Below are positions 32,691 to 44,875 of a stretch of 64,000 nt of DNA, piece after piece. The DNA is from Daldinia sp. FL1419 (lineage: Eukaryota; Ascomycota; Sordariomycetes; Xylariales; Hypoxylaceae). A program made the translations under genes and the position numbers. Where the stretch lies: positions 1-64,000 of the forward strand of contig MU623462.1 in assembly GCA_025201765.1 (NCBI GenBank), written 5' to 3'. The notes under the pieces are model-generated. The model saw nothing but the letters and a program-made list of their open reading frames with translations, was not told the DNA's origin and searched no databases. Numbering within the stretch: position 1 is the stretch's first letter; every line of letters starts with the position of its first letter.

Positions 32691-33781
32691 CGTTTTGATG
32701 TTGGATATAATATGGCCTGTTAGTCCAACATGTTCCAAAATCGAAGTGAAATCGATAAAGCTATTCGAAGTTGATCTGGGGTTGGAGTTTGGGGAATAAT
32801 AAATAGGTCAGTAGGGCGGGGCGTAAATTTAAATATGAATTGAAAAATGTTTAATGAGTCAAATACCTGATACATGAAGAATGTCACATGTACGACTTAA
32901 AGTTTGCTCTGCGCCCGGGCATGTGTTTGACTTTAATACCTAAAATAGGTACTTTTTACACCAGTAGATACTTTCACCAGGGCTCTTTTGTATAAAAAAT
33001 TTAAAGGGACTTCAAGAAATTGATAAAGACGCGACTGAGCGCGTTAATTGAAATTGGGCAATTAAAGTAACTAAATACGGTTAGATACTTGGGCGTGGCT
33101 GAATTCGATGGGGCTTGAATGGGGCTCTTGGTTGCTACAGAAACCGGGAAATCCAGGGCCAGCTGTCGTCGGGCGCTTTGACCAACAAACGGTAAATTCG
33201 GACAAGGCTAGTAAAAAGATATGGTCCTGACGGTGGATGTGAAGGGTATGTATATCGGTACACCGCCTGCACAACACGCCGCCACCTATTACGTACCTAT
33301 GTTGCTATCTGCAGAACCTAACCATTCGCGCCTTACGCACTTAATCTAGATGTGATAGTGCTCTAACCTACGTTAGGAATTTATGTTTTATGAAACATCC
33401 TGGTAAAAGTTGCGACGATTAAACTCAATTGCTTTTGACGCATCTTTATTTTCGCAATCGCATTTCAAGACGCGCCTACCCGTTAGCGTACTTGACGCAT
33501 CATTGTCAACACAACACATACCACTACAATTACAGCCGCCACTACTTACCACCACCATCACTGTACCACTTACACACTCAGCAAAAAAAACAAAAACATA
33601 CATACCTAGGTACGCGATTATTTATTCTATCGCCGCGCAAATCATTTGGTAATTATTATTTCCGCCGTTGCAACAGCGACAACATCAATCTACGGAATTT
33701 GATATAACTACTTCATGGACAACCGTCGGTATTGCTGATCACTACTTGTCGCGCCAATACTTTGACCATTCTTTGTCCGCC
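32691..33781. other. Divergent promoter, disordered protein / Cdc11-like gene
   Basis: 1.1 kb with no supported gene. It contains AT-rich 32800-33070 and an ATACCTAGGTACG motif near 33602-33614. Confidence 0.55.
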
Positions 33782-36700
33782 ATGGCACAAGCCTGGCTTG
33801 ACTCGCTCTCCGAGGACTGGGTTTCTCAGCCTAGATCCGATACTTCCCAAGCGCAATTGACTAGTTCTATGAGCCCTAGAGCCAACACAAGCCGGCGAAG
33901 TATAACCGAATCTACCAGTCGCATACCGAGATTCAATGCCGCAAAGTCGCCAAAATCGGCGCCCAACTGCAGCGCCATTAATATATTGAGTGAACGAAGT
34001 ATAAACGATAGTAATGTACGAGGAGCGCAACGGAACCCTCCTAAGCCTTCTCCAGCAGTCCGGTCTTCACAAGGGGGGCGCTATCTTCGCCGGTCGACGT
34101 CCGCCTCTAGTGCAGCGTCCGTCGTCCATAATACCGTCCAGCATAATAAGTCCGAGAATTCGTCCCCGTCTAAAAGTAGAGAAAATGCGCCTGAATGGAG
34201 AAGACGATTAGTTTATGGGGAGCTGAATTATGGAGAGTCCAAGGATCTTTTTAGTTCCGCTGGGACGGGATTAGAAAACATATTTCGACCACCAGTGGCT
34301 CAGGAATCCACCGGGGACGAGTCTGCTGGGAATGAGGAAGATACAACCATTGCATCAACCTTGCCATCAAGTCCTCCGCCTTATTCAAGACATCAGACTT
34401 GCAATGAAGAAAGTTTCAACCCATCTGTTAACGAATCGTTGGTTCAACAGCCTCGCCCAAACCGCAAACAGATAAATTTCAGAATGACGGAAGAGATGGT
34501 TGATGAACCAAGCCAGGATGATGTGACATTTAATGCGCATCACGGCGGCGAAGATGGGAAGCTCGATCCCGGAAACCAATCCAATATCTCTCGGGGCTTA
34601 AACGACGACTTTGATCTCTCACGTAAGATTAGCGGGCAAAGCGTTATAAGGAACGAGGATTTAAGCCCGATTTTATTATCACGTCATGATTCTGGAGATG
34701 GACAGGTGAACTTTGCCCCCGTTGAGCTTCCGGCGGAACAGCTACGTCAACGTCTCGACAAACTCAGAATAAATCAAATGCTATTAGATTTTGAACCTGA
34801 CGGTTACCCGGAAGAAGGACTAGCTCCTCCCGCCGATGATACTCAGAAACTTGACACGACCGATGATTTCATGAGAAAAGGGGGTTTCCTAAATATTCAG
34901 CGAGGGGGTCGCTCAGAAGATGGATCCTTCCGCCGACGCCCTCTTAGCCCGCCGTTGAATCCTGATATATCAGAGCTTCCAGAATCGTCGCTTCAGGCTA
35001 GCACACCAAAACAGTTCCCGACTGTTAGGATAGATCGCGTTGCATCGGATGAGAGGAAAGATGAGCTTAGGTTCGCTCGTAGTCCCGTCATACCCCCGGT
35101 GCCGTATCCAAGTCCCGAGAAACGATCGCAACCGTCTTCGGGCCAAAGTGGTAGCCCTCTTAAGTTGTTTGGTCCATATGACACCTTCACAAACCAGACC
35201 CTTCTCCGACGCATAAGCCAGTTTGAGGACCAAATGACAGAGCCTATATCGCGCACGATGGCGGATGAAACTAGTGCTCTTTCACCACAAGGATCGCCTT
35301 CAAAATTTGACGGGATTGAGGGGTCCGCAACCGGATCTAGTCCAAGAAGGGCTTCGCAGGCTAACTTTGATTATACCGAGAATCTAGACGTTAGTTTCTT
35401 TGGAGCTGGAGAGCTAGACGGTTACGAATTTAACGAAGACATTACTCAGAATTCTATTGACTACTCTCAGTTAACCAACAAGGAGAATATGGCTCCAGCG
35501 GATGACACTCTTCCCCCCAGTCAATTTGTCAAGTTTCAATTCCCCCCTGACCTGTCTCTAGGAGGGGTCCCCATCGCCATACAGCGCCGCCGCCACAAAC
35601 CTCTTAGCAGCTCTTTCTCTCCCCGGCGCAGTCTATCCAGATTTGCGAATAGCTTTAAACCTCAGAGCTCTTCATACCCGCCTGGGCCATTTGGTGGTGT
35701 TGAGGCAACACCACAGAGAGATACTTCGGATGGAAAGAGGCCGCGAACGTCACCGTCCAAGGATCCCACCCCGAAGAGGAGGAGAACGCTTCATCGATCG
35801 GATATCGCATACGGGTTAGAGAACCAGCTCACGGGGGTAGGATCTGTGCAATCTTCACACAGAACTATGCAATCGGTTATGGGAGAGAAGCGACAACGTT
35901 CTAGTCAAGGCGAACTACAGCGACCTACTAGCCCGGCCCGTCTGCCTATGTACCAGATGTACCGGTCTGGATCGCCAACTCCTAGTCGACGATCGTCAAC
36001 CTCGCATGAGCGGCAACCGCTTGCAAACCTCACCTTTGATCCAGATCATCAAAGCGGCGCATCGGATATATCGATTCAAGATTTTGGTGTTGACGGCTCC
36101 GCAAGAACATCAATGAAAACACAAGACTTTTTTGACGCCGCAGAGGAAATCATGGCGATGATCCGAAATAAGGCTCGACCGAAGAACGACCTTAGTAGTG
36201 TCGAGGAATCCGAAGCCGAGATCTCTGAGCGGCGCAACGCGACCATTACGGGCGAGGGCGAGAGCTCAGTACAGGAATCTACGAAGGAGTCATTTTTGCG
36301 GCCCCCGAGCCGAGAAGGACCTCCTCTAAGCAGAGCGCCAACCCACCAAGAAGATCCGACGCTTGCAGACCGGCTGAAGCAATATGAAGAAGCTAGTGAC
36401 TTGGGAGAAATCATAACAAATTCTATGCAATCGATGGGCCGAATCAGAGAAGCCATCAACGAGGCTAACAACCTTAGTGAATCTATCAGGCTTAGCGAGT
36501 CCATCAGACAAAGTTTCATCTCGGAAAATGGGTGGGATAACTCTCCTGACGACCAAGGGGTAGTGAGTGATCTTCCTAACATTAGGATATCACGCAACCC
36601 GGATTTCACCGAATTCAGCGACCACACCATGGAGTTCCCTACAAACGAAACACGATCATCAGGGGCCTCTACTGGGCGTTCTATCCATACCAGTTCTTCC

Positions 36701-39229
36701 CATGCATCGGATTCAAAGAAACTCATTGCGCCAGATGTTGTCACACCTCTCATCGGCAATCAAGTGGGCAATATGGTATTTGATAAGGAGAAAAACGTGT
36801 GGTACAAGGTTAAACAGCCGCGACCTAGTTTGGACGGTAGGAACATCCTTCCATCAGAAGATAGCGAAGATCCGTTTGCTAGTATTCCGGATCTTTCAGT
36901 CGATACGATTAAGGAGACAGAACATCTTGAGTCTGCGGCGAAAGAGAACCCGGAGGGCAACGATCTTTCTTTGCAGGAAGAGTCTTCTATAATGCCTTCT
37001 ATAATTATTTCTCCCCCGAAATCACCTATTCCCTCACCAGAATCCTTTAATGAGGAAAGCATGGTGAGCCCTACAAGCCAGGTGTTCACGGGCACGAAGC
37101 AACCTTTGGTAGAGACTGCAGTCGAAGACGATAAAGAGATTGAACACGAAATCACAATACATGAAGACCGTATGCAAAAGTCAAACTCCACCAAACGGAG
37201 AAATCTCACAATCTCGTTCTCATCTCCAATCGCTTCCATCATTCAAGATGTCGCTCACCTTTCTGATGATGATCTTGCGGCCCAAGAATTGGGCCTCTTG
37301 GACGATCCACCTGACCACGCGACAATTAATTCACTCAAGCGTGGAGGACGTCCTAAAGCACCCAAATCCACCGGTAGCTCCACTACGGGGCCTAGATCTC
37401 GGAGCCGCGCCGCGAGGAACTTATCCGTCAAAGGGCAGGATTTTGTCCCACGACCCGTGTCACGAATCGACGAGCAGGATGAAGATGCAAATGAAGAGCA
37501 CAACGAATCTGAAGAACGTCAACTCAGTTTCCGCGAAGACGACAGCCTTGTTTATCCAGAAAATAACCAGCCAGGCAACACTAGTTTGAGTGTTGTAGTG
37601 ACACCAGCGTCTACCAAAATGGCGCATAATTCTGCAACGCCAATCATCGGGCAATATGTTGGCACCTTTTCACTGAGCCCGCTGTCCGACTTTACCATGC
37701 ACCAGTCGGACCAGTCCTGCGGATTGGAAGTCAGCTACGTTGTAGGGGATCGCTATCTTGCGACCGGAGATGGCTCCAAGAAAATCCTGTCCAAGGCCAT
37801 CCAAAAGCTGGTCGAGAAGATCACCGAGGTCGAACCATTCGAACCTGACTGGGAGACTATGCAAGAGCTGGATATTAGCAATAAACAACTGAAGACACTT
37901 CACATGCTGGACGAATTTTGCACTAATGTCGTCACCCTTAACGCATCGCACAACGATGTTGAGCATCTAGACGGCGTGCCTAGTAATGTTCGCAACTTAC
38001 GCATCACTCACAACCATCTTTCCGAGTTGACGGCGTGGGGCCACTTGATGAACTTACAATACGTCGACGTGTCTAACAACCAAATCAGCAGTCTACATGC
38101 ATTCAGAGACCTTGTCCATTTGCGAAACCTTCGCGCCGACAACAATCTAATCACTGATCTGGACGGTATCAAGATGCATGATAGTTTGCAGGTCCTCCGA
38201 GCTAGAGGTAATCTCCTTAGCGAGGTGAATATGGATGGCACACAGTTGCAGCGCCTGACAGAACTGGACTTGGAGAACAACCAGATTAGCTCGATTCAGG
38301 GAGTTGAGCAGCTTACAAGCCTCGCTTCCATCAACTTGCAGCACAACAACTTGTCGTCCTTTAGCCCGAGTGGGAGTGTTGCGGTTCCCAATCTCAAATA
38401 TGTAACGCTTTCTAATAACGAGCTTACAACCCTCGATCTGGCACCGTTTACTTCGCTGCGTCTCTTACACGCCGATCGGAACAAGATCACTGCTGTTACG
38501 GGGTTCTCTCGGTGCCGCCGTCTCGACAGCCTTTCTCTCCGCGAGCAACAAGGCGATGCGCCTTTGGACACATCGTTTATAAATGCCGCTTACGAAATTC
38601 GGAAGCTCTTCCTCTCCGGAAACTTCCTCGCAGCATTCAGTCCCTCCGCAGACTTCCTCAATCTGCAGTACCTCGAGCTAGCGAACTGCGGTCTCCAGCA
38701 GCTACCTCCAGACTTGGGGCAGCTGATGCCAAATCTACGTGTCCTCAACCTGAACATGAATGCGCTCGATGATCTCACCCCCCTGCGGTTCATTCCTCGG
38801 CTCAAGAAACTCCTCGTCTCGGGGAACAGGCTCGTAGATCCTGCGCAAGTAGCTGATGTGCTAGCCGGATTCCCGCACCTAGCACGTTTAGATCTTCGCG
38901 GCAATCCTGCCACTCTCGGCTTTTATTACCCGATCCAAGCTCTAGTCCCCAACGAGGATGCCAAGGGCTTCGATCCCTTCACCCTGCCAGACGCGGATGT
39001 CGTGCGCGACCAGAAGTTCAATAGCCGCTCGGACATGGGCACGCGTATGCGCAGAAGGCTTTACGAGATGGTCGTGCTGGATCGATGTCGACGGCTTAAG
39101 ATGCTGGATGGTCTACCGGTCGACGCGTCGGCGAAAGGCCTCGAGAAGAGAAAGGGGGATAAGGTCTGGGAGGCTCTAGTAAAGAGCGGTGTTGTGGAGG
39201 ATGATAAGGAAGAAGTGACCTGGCAGTAG
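33782..39229 (+). CDS. Septation initiation network scaffold, Cdc11/Nud1-like, with C-terminal LRR
   Basis: One uninterrupted frame of about 1,815 residues from the ATG at 33782 (GCCATGGCA context). The open frame begins earlier, but its first codon at 33668 is TTG. The first ~1,300 residues are Ser/Pro-rich and disordered with many CDK-type SP/TP sites. The last ~450 contain leucine-rich repeats of the SDS22-like kind, from about residue 1,360: LDISNKQLKTL, YVDVSNNQISSL, LDLENNQISSI, LVTLSNNEL-like, and a C-terminal cap ending in WQ. Long disordered region plus C-terminal LRR at a spindle-pole scaffold is the layout of S. pombe Cdc11, S. cerevisiae Nud1 and A. nidulans SnaD, which anchor the septation kinase cascade. 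Family assignment rests on architecture and repeat type; the protein is longer than the yeast members. Confidence 0.82.
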   Translation: MAQAWLDSLSEDWVSQPRSDTSQAQLTSSMSPRANTSRRSITESTSRIPRFNAAKSPKSAPNCSAINILSERSINDSNVRGAQRNPPKPSPAVRSSQGGRYLRRSTSASSAASVVHNTVQHNKSENSSPSKSRENAPEWRRRLVYGELNYGESKDLFSSAGTGLENIFRPPVAQESTGDESAGNEEDTTIASTLPSSPPPYSRHQTCNEESFNPSVNESLVQQPRPNRKQINFRMTEEMVDEPSQDDVTFNAHHGGEDGKLDPGNQSNISRGLNDDFDLSRKISGQSVIRNEDLSPILLSRHDSGDGQVNFAPVELPAEQLRQRLDKLRINQMLLDFEPDGYPEEGLAPPADDTQKLDTTDDFMRKGGFLNIQRGGRSEDGSFRRRPLSPPLNPDISELPESSLQASTPKQFPTVRIDRVASDERKDELRFARSPVIPPVPYPSPEKRSQPSSGQSGSPLKLFGPYDTFTNQTLLRRISQFEDQMTEPISRTMADETSALSPQGSPSKFDGIEGSATGSSPRRASQANFDYTENLDVSFFGAGELDGYEFNEDITQNSIDYSQLTNKENMAPADDTLPPSQFVKFQFPPDLSLGGVPIAIQRRRHKPLSSSFSPRRSLSRFANSFKPQSSSYPPGPFGGVEATPQRDTSDGKRPRTSPSKDPTPKRRRTLHRSDIAYGLENQLTGVGSVQSSHRTMQSVMGEKRQRSSQGELQRPTSPARLPMYQMYRSGSPTPSRRSSTSHERQPLANLTFDPDHQSGASDISIQDFGVDGSARTSMKTQDFFDAAEEIMAMIRNKARPKNDLSSVEESEAEISERRNATITGEGESSVQESTKESFLRPPSREGPPLSRAPTHQEDPTLADRLKQYEEASDLGEIITNSMQSMGRIREAINEANNLSESIRLSESIRQSFISENGWDNSPDDQGVVSDLPNIRISRNPDFTEFSDHTMEFPTNETRSSGASTGRSIHTSSSHASDSKKLIAPDVVTPLIGNQVGNMVFDKEKNVWYKVKQPRPSLDGRNILPSEDSEDPFASIPDLSVDTIKETEHLESAAKENPEGNDLSLQEESSIMPSIIISPPKSPIPSPESFNEESMVSPTSQVFTGTKQPLVETAVEDDKEIEHEITIHEDRMQKSNSTKRRNLTISFSSPIASIIQDVAHLSDDDLAAQELGLLDDPPDHATINSLKRGGRPKAPKSTGSSTTGPRSRSRAARNLSVKGQDFVPRPVSRIDEQDEDANEEHNESEERQLSFREDDSLVYPENNQPGNTSLSVVVTPASTKMAHNSATPIIGQYVGTFSLSPLSDFTMHQSDQSCGLEVSYVVGDRYLATGDGSKKILSKAIQKLVEKITEVEPFEPDWETMQELDISNKQLKTLHMLDEFCTNVVTLNASHNDVEHLDGVPSNVRNLRITHNHLSELTAWGHLMNLQYVDVSNNQISSLHAFRDLVHLRNLRADNNLITDLDGIKMHDSLQVLRARGNLLSEVNMDGTQLQRLTELDLENNQISSIQGVEQLTSLASINLQHNNLSSFSPSGSVAVPNLKYVTLSNNELTTLDLAPFTSLRLLHADRNKITAVTGFSRCRRLDSLSLREQQGDAPLDTSFINAAYEIRKLFLSGNFLAAFSPSADFLNLQYLELANCGLQQLPPDLGQLMPNLRVLNLNMNALDDLTPLRFIPRLKKLLVSGNRLVDPAQVADVLAGFPHLARLDLRGNPATLGFYYPIQALVPNEDAKGFDPFTLPDADVVRDQKFNSRSDMGTRMRRRLYEMVVLDRCRRLKMLDGLPVDASAKGLEKRKGDKVWEALVKSGVVEDDKEEVTWQ

Positions 39230-40430
39230 GGCTGCGAGGACAGCTTCGCCTAATCCCCACCCTTCTATATCCTACCAAGCCGGGGTTTCAGTTCTTGCCG
39301 TGGGCACACTTTTGTGTTAATTTTTCCACCTTACATCATCTCATTTTTCCCTCGGTCAGCTTTTGCGGCGTTTTTTTAGCAGGCGGGCGCACGTCTTGAG
39401 AACTTTTTTTTTTTCTTTTTTCAAGTCTAGGTATAGGCTATACCCTTTGGACCAACACCACACTACGTCATGCATATCATATCAAGGCGATGAGGATTAG
39501 GAGTTTTCTCGTCATCATCGTTGATATTTAATCATTAGGTCGGGGAAAGGAAAGGGTGGAAAGGATAGGAACAGGGGATGAGAATTGGCAAAAGGGGAAC
39601 TGAACTAGGCATTGGCGCTTTGGGGAGGATATGTTTTATGTTGTGTATATTTTTCGCCGTCCCCTTTTTTTCTCTCTCGGCTAGGCTAGGCGCGGTGTGT
39701 GGGAGTATGAAAATGCCTACGTGGATGGATGGATGGATGGATGGCATCATATGGTTACACGCTAGTTAATGAGAGACGAGGAGCTTAGGCTTAAGGTTCT
39801 TGTTAAACCCATCCTAGAGTTTCGCTTTGGTTTCGGTGATTTGTGTGTTGCGCTTAAGGTTATGTACTAGGCTTGAGACTTGGGACTTGCTTGGGATGTG
39901 AAGCTATATACCCAGGTTGATCTGTGCGGTGTTTAGCATGTGTCCGGTCCGCGGTTTCAGGCGCTTTGACGTGATTTCAGAGCGTTAGGATGAGTAAATC
40001 GACTCGTATAGCAAGAGAATCGTTACTGTCTGTTCATTTTCAGGTTAACAGCACATCTACCAGATATCCCAACAACACACTACGAAAAAGACATAATCAT
40101 AAACCGCAAAAATAGTAAGAAAATAGCGGCGAATGCCTGCTGCTTTCATTCTAGAACGTATCAGCATATCAATTAATTATGCTATACGTAAGCCCCCCCC
40201 CAAAAAGACTGTAGTAGGTAGGTAGTGTTGAAGTAGTAATAATATAAAACGCCGAAAGCGATGCTGGGTATATTTGCCATGATGCCGAGAACGCGCTTCC
40301 TCCCGACAATCCCGGCGAATGATGTCGTGAATTGTCCAAGACTCCTTTGTCCATCCCTCCCTTAATCTTCTGCAATTCCAACTCCTTTGGTTAGTTATAC
40401 TCTCCAAATAACTTTATTAATCCATATTCA
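39230..40430. other. Convergent intergenic region
   Basis: No gene supported. A GGAT tetranucleotide repeat (about five copies) lies at 39722-39743, and a C9 run near 40191-40201. Confidence 0.6.
39722..39743. repeat. (GGAT)n microsatellite
   Basis: About five perfect tandem copies of TGGA/GGAT in a 3' flank. No functional reading is proposed. Confidence 0.9.
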
Positions 40431-42473
40431 TCACCCTTGGTTGCTAGTATTACTCGGTGTTCTCTCGTGCCCAAGACCTAACACACGCTGTAAACCTTTC
40501 CTAAAAGCCTTGCCTGTTCCATGACTAGCATCCTCTTTCTCGGCGTGAGATGTGCTCTGTCCTAGACTATTCGGGTCTCCACCCGCGCTCTGTCTTCGCC
40601 CTAGAAAACTAAAACTCATCCTCTTGGACGCATTGTTTCTCGATGCATTATTTCTAGCCCCCGCACCGTTGTCTTTCTTCCTACGAATTGCGACGGCGGG
40701 TGGGGGGTCGGTGCCTCTAGGGGGCCACTCGCCGTCTCGTTTCCAGCCAGCTACACAAGAACGTACCACATCCCCCAGGTTGATAGGGCACGAGGGTGTC
40801 GCAGATTGAAGCACAATCTTATCGTATATAGTAGGATATGCGGCCACTGTGATAGAAGCACGCATAGGAGTGGTGGGAGGTAAAAGAGGTTGAGGTATGG
40901 GAACTAGAGTCTCTACTGGATAAGTAGACGAGTCTTCTCTAGTCCTCGTCTCTCGGTATTCCGCATCTAATGAGGAAACCGCAGTAGTGTCGCCAGACGT
41001 ACGTGTCGCACTAGGGCTGAGCGTCGTGCCTGCACCTATCGATTCCGTAGGTGATGAGGGTGATGGTGAAGTCGAGATATGCCACCAAGAAAGGCGCTTT
41101 GCGGCAGGCGGTGTAACCACTGGGGATGTCGGCTTTGGGCGAATTCGAGCTGCCTTTGCACCCGTCCAGGCATCTCGTCGGGCATTGAAACAAGCAAGGC
41201 CATCGTTCCATTCCATCTCAGAACGCACTGCTCTTCTCCGCCTGGCGCTCTTAGCGAGAGCCGCTACCTTCACCGAAGTGCCAACCGCATCCGGAGTATC
41301 GAAGCGATAGGCCGATGGCGACGGGGGAATATCGTCGTCATCATCATTATCGGGCATATCCGATAGCCACTCAGACCTAGGGCGGAAATGAGTAAGGTCC
41401 TCTGAGACGGTGCTATACACTGAAGCAGTGTCGTCCCCAGAATCAATATCTTCTACGACAATATCTTCATGACTCTCAGTTGTCGTTTCTGTTTCGGCGT
41501 GCCCAGCCTCCGACGTCACAGCTGCAGGTGGCCATTCGAAGCTCCAGTCATTTCGGACCTTGGCGGCGAGGACACGCTTAATAGCTTCTTTTTGTTTAGT
41601 TTTATCTCGACTCACGAGATCAGGATCATAGTCCAAAGCCACAGGGGCCGGATTTGTGTGATGCCGTAACCTCGAGAGAGGAGATTTGGTCGACTTATAC
41701 AAATCTGAAAACAACATCTTGGGTGAGGATGCGGAGAGTCTTCTAACTGGGCCGGCCCCGGCTGATGATATAGCCTGATCGATCTGAGCTTCTACTTGTG
41801 TGGGGTGCGGGGAATCAGGGTGATCAGGGTGATCAGGGTGAATAGTGGTGCCATGGAAGGTTGGCACGTTCGCTAAGAACCACATCAGTCAACCATACCC
41901 ATTAAGTATGCACCCCTAGACCCTTGGTGGTGCCTTGGTGGTGTCTTGGTAGTGCCTCGTGCACAACTTAGCTCTTTGAGAGCCTGGCTGGATAAAACAT
42001 GTGAAGTCGGGGTTATGCGATGGCAAACGAATAAGAATAAAAAGGTGATGTTTAATATTACCACGACTATGTGCGGTACTTGTTGAGATAAAAGTAGGAA
42101 GTAGGTAAGACATGGAATATGAATAGTGAATAGTGAATAGTGAAGAAGAGAAGTGTATACGGTACCGTCCGATCATTGCCGTCTCGAGACTACCGACGGC
42201 TGTCCGAAGGAAGGCAAATCTCCCGTAATATCATGATTTAAATATGATTAAAAGAGGGAAAAAATAATAATAAAAATAATAAAAAAGTCAAATTGACTTA
42301 CACTTGTATTCACTATTGGAATTATTGTTATTGTTAATACCCGACAGCTGACAATCAGGGTCAGGGTCAGGGTCAGGGTCAGGATCGGGGCCAAAACTAG
42401 ACCCAGTCGGGTTATGGGCGTCGACTGACGGGGAGTCCGCCGGTGCTGACGGGTTTCCTTCCGAGACCTGCAT
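40431..42473 (-). CDS. Gag1-like clamp domain protein (DUF4050 type)
   Basis: Two exons: 42473-42302 and 41872-40431, about 537 residues. The join is GTAAGT at 42301 to CTTAG ending at 41873, an unusually long 429 bp intron; an extra small exon inside cannot be excluded. The N-terminal exon encodes a PD dipeptide repeat (from a hexamer repeat at 42355-42383). Exon 2 starts with an HPD repeat. The recognisable domain starts near EWNDGLACFNARRDAWTGA and ends in MRASITVAAYPTIYDKIV plus SCPINLGDVVRSCVAGWK and DGEWPPRG, the pattern I associate with fungal DUF4050/Gag1-like clamp proteins. Molecular role is poorly known. The Lys/Ser-rich tail follows. Confidence 0.75.
41923..41955. repeat. Three 11-bp tandem repeats inside an intron
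   Basis: Three near-identical copies of CTTGGTGGTGC, one base changed in copies 2 and 3. They lie in the long intron of the Gag1-like gene. Confidence 0.85.
42121..42144. repeat. 9-bp GAATAGTGA-type tandem repeat inside an intron
   Basis: GAATAGT followed by GAATAGT-like units, about three copies, in the same 429 bp intron. Confidence 0.8.
42355..42383. repeat. Hexamer repeat encoding Pro-Asp
   Basis: Tandem GGGTCA units (four to five copies) in exon 1 of the Gag1-like gene; minus-strand translation gives a run of PD dipeptides. In-frame unit length (6 bp) means copy-number changes keep the frame. Confidence 0.9.
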
Positions 42474-44875
42474 CCTGAAGGAATAAATGGAAGAAAGGGA
42501 AGAGGGAGAAAAAAAAAAAGCCTCGTCTTGATTACGGCTGATGAGAGAGAGGCTTTGGAAAGATCTGTTAGGTTCGGAGACTTAAGCAGCTAAGCAACTA
42601 AAAGCAGCCAGCCCGTCATCTAAAAATCCATTAAGTTTATGCATCAGACGACCTGCACAAGAGAAAAAAAAAGGGGGGGGAGATGTAAGTTGGTATGATG
42701 GTAAAACGAGAGATCCTGGTTCGTCTGTTATTGTGTCAGCCGAGAATCGTGGTGTTGCCCGAGTCGTGTGACTGAATCTTGCCAATATGTCGTATGCAGA
42801 GTATGCAGAATATGCAGAATTGGCAGAATTAGCAGAGAGGTATGCAAAACGTTTGATATTTCCTTTTCGGAGTGGGCCACCATCGAAATCTCGCTCGCTA
42901 CCTTTTCGTTCCTCTTTTTTTTCTTTCTTTTTTTTTTCCGTCTCTTCTTTTCTCGTTATAGGGTTTCACTAAACCAACAACCTATCGAATCTCATCCCAT
43001 GCACGGTCCCAGGGTGTTAAAGTGACGATGATATAATACAATACACTCGATGCCTCGTGTATGCCGGCAATAGGCGAAATGTAGTATCGAAAGAGAAGTT
43101 TATGTGCGTTATGTAGTAGGTAAAAGGTTAAATTTTCCTGATCAACTGTCAACTGCGCAATGACTAATGTCCTATATTTCATGTATTAATACTTTGTATA
43201 TTAGGGCGAACCAACGAACCAATGGCGCTATCGAAGGCTAGCTGCAGGTCTAAGACGCAAGTTTGGACCGGGGGGTATCCACGCAGCCACGCAGCCACGG
43301 TGAAGATTCGCTGAGGAAGTCAAGGAAGGAATCAGGCGAGAAAGTTGTTATAATATGCCGAAAGCACGGTGAGACCTAACAACTACCGATTATCGATTAC
43401 CGCGAAACCTTGAAGGATTTTGACGTTGATGCGAAATACCTAATAATCATATTCAAAGGTCGCTAAGGTATTTGGATATGTTAGGTACCTAGGTAGGTAG
43501 GTAGGTAGCTAGGTACCTATAGTAGGTGATAGGCTTATGGGTGTGCGTCATCGACGAAAAAGACCAAGACGAATGAAATTAGCTTTAAAACAAAATAGGT
43601 AATCGTTTTAGGTATTGTTACGCAGATACGCAGATACTTGCTGCAAAACGCTGCAAATAACTGCAAACATACATGATTGGAATGACTCCACACTCAAGTC
43701 TCCCCTCTCAGGTTACATTTCGCCGCTCAAGGCAACGAACGGCTAGACATGTGGGCTTGGGTCGGATTGAGGTGTTCTGGACGTTCTAGGGGGGTTCATC
43801 ATGATGAGGTGGTTCTACAGTCAAGCACCGTCAGACCGTTGAAGGTTGAAGAGAGAGAAACACCAACGTAGTACACTAACCTATCAAAAGGTATCGAGCT
43901 ATCAATCGAGTAAGCCAAGGTATCACAGATCTTCAGCGGTTTCTGCCTGCCAGCCAAGTTCAGCCAGCCCACTACGTAGTCAGCGTAAAACGCCCACTAA
44001 CCTAAAAATAAAAAGAGAGAGCTCTTGTCGATCACCGCCCGCGGCACCTGACCCTGTTAGTTCCCCGCATCCATTGGCTCGCTTACTTGGACGAAAAGGG
44101 CATGTAAACTTTAGTATCCACCCGCGAGTCTGGAGTGCAGGGAAATAACAGGTAAACATGGTCCGTGCTTGCGCGTCCTTTCCCTTCTCCGGTTTAATGG
44201 GGTCCCAGATCCATAGGTACTACATACCTGTAGGTACCTACTGTTAGGTAAGATGTACCTCTTATGAACGCAATCTACTACATATGTCCAGTATCGTTAT
44301 TCAGGTACGACGGATACTTACAGACGTAGGTACATATAGGACGAGTGACGAGTGACGACCTAGTCCCGTTATCGTACATGTAGGTATCTATTCAGCCATT
44401 GTGGAGATCTCATCCCCCGTTCTATCCGATTCATCAATCTATTTCAATGTCGAATTGTTTGTCTCGCTTCTCATCTCTAACACCAACAATTAAAATAGCC
44501 AAGTAGGCAGGTAGGCTTAAGGGATATACATCAAGTGTTGGCCCCCGTGTTTCCCTTCCGGACATTCAAGGGCATGTACGAAGCAAGGACGATTCAAGAC
44601 AATCATTAAAGGACACAGTTATTTTTAAAATCCAGAGACATTGGTTTGAAAAAAGCTACCCATCTAAGGTCCTGATTAATAAATAAATCCCACGTGCGTC
44701 TTTTACGACGGTTGGTGGCTTATATCCTCGTAATCCCCGAAATAAAGAAGGATTATCCAACAAAAAGGGAGGTTCGCCGTATCGAGGTAGGAGGAAAGAG
44801 GCTTACTCCATGGCCCGACGAGACCATTAATTAATAACTCATCGGATCTCCCGTGCACGTCGAATCGTCGATTAT
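42474..44875. other. Intergenic region with dispersed TAGGTA motifs
   Basis: 2.4 kb, no convincing gene. A GCAGAATAT-like tandem repeat lies at 42795-42840. A dense TACCTAGG/TAGG tract lies at 43481-43533 and further GTAGGTACCTAC motifs near 44213-44245. A frame at 43846-44148 begins with TTG and is not accepted. Confidence 0.55.
43481..43533. repeat. TAGG / TACCTAGGTA tract
   Basis: TTAGGTACCTAGGTAGGTAG is followed by four more TAGG units and a mirrored TAGGTACCTATAG. It is the densest example of a motif seen in many intergenic regions of the window and in no recognised coding exon. Confidence 0.8.
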
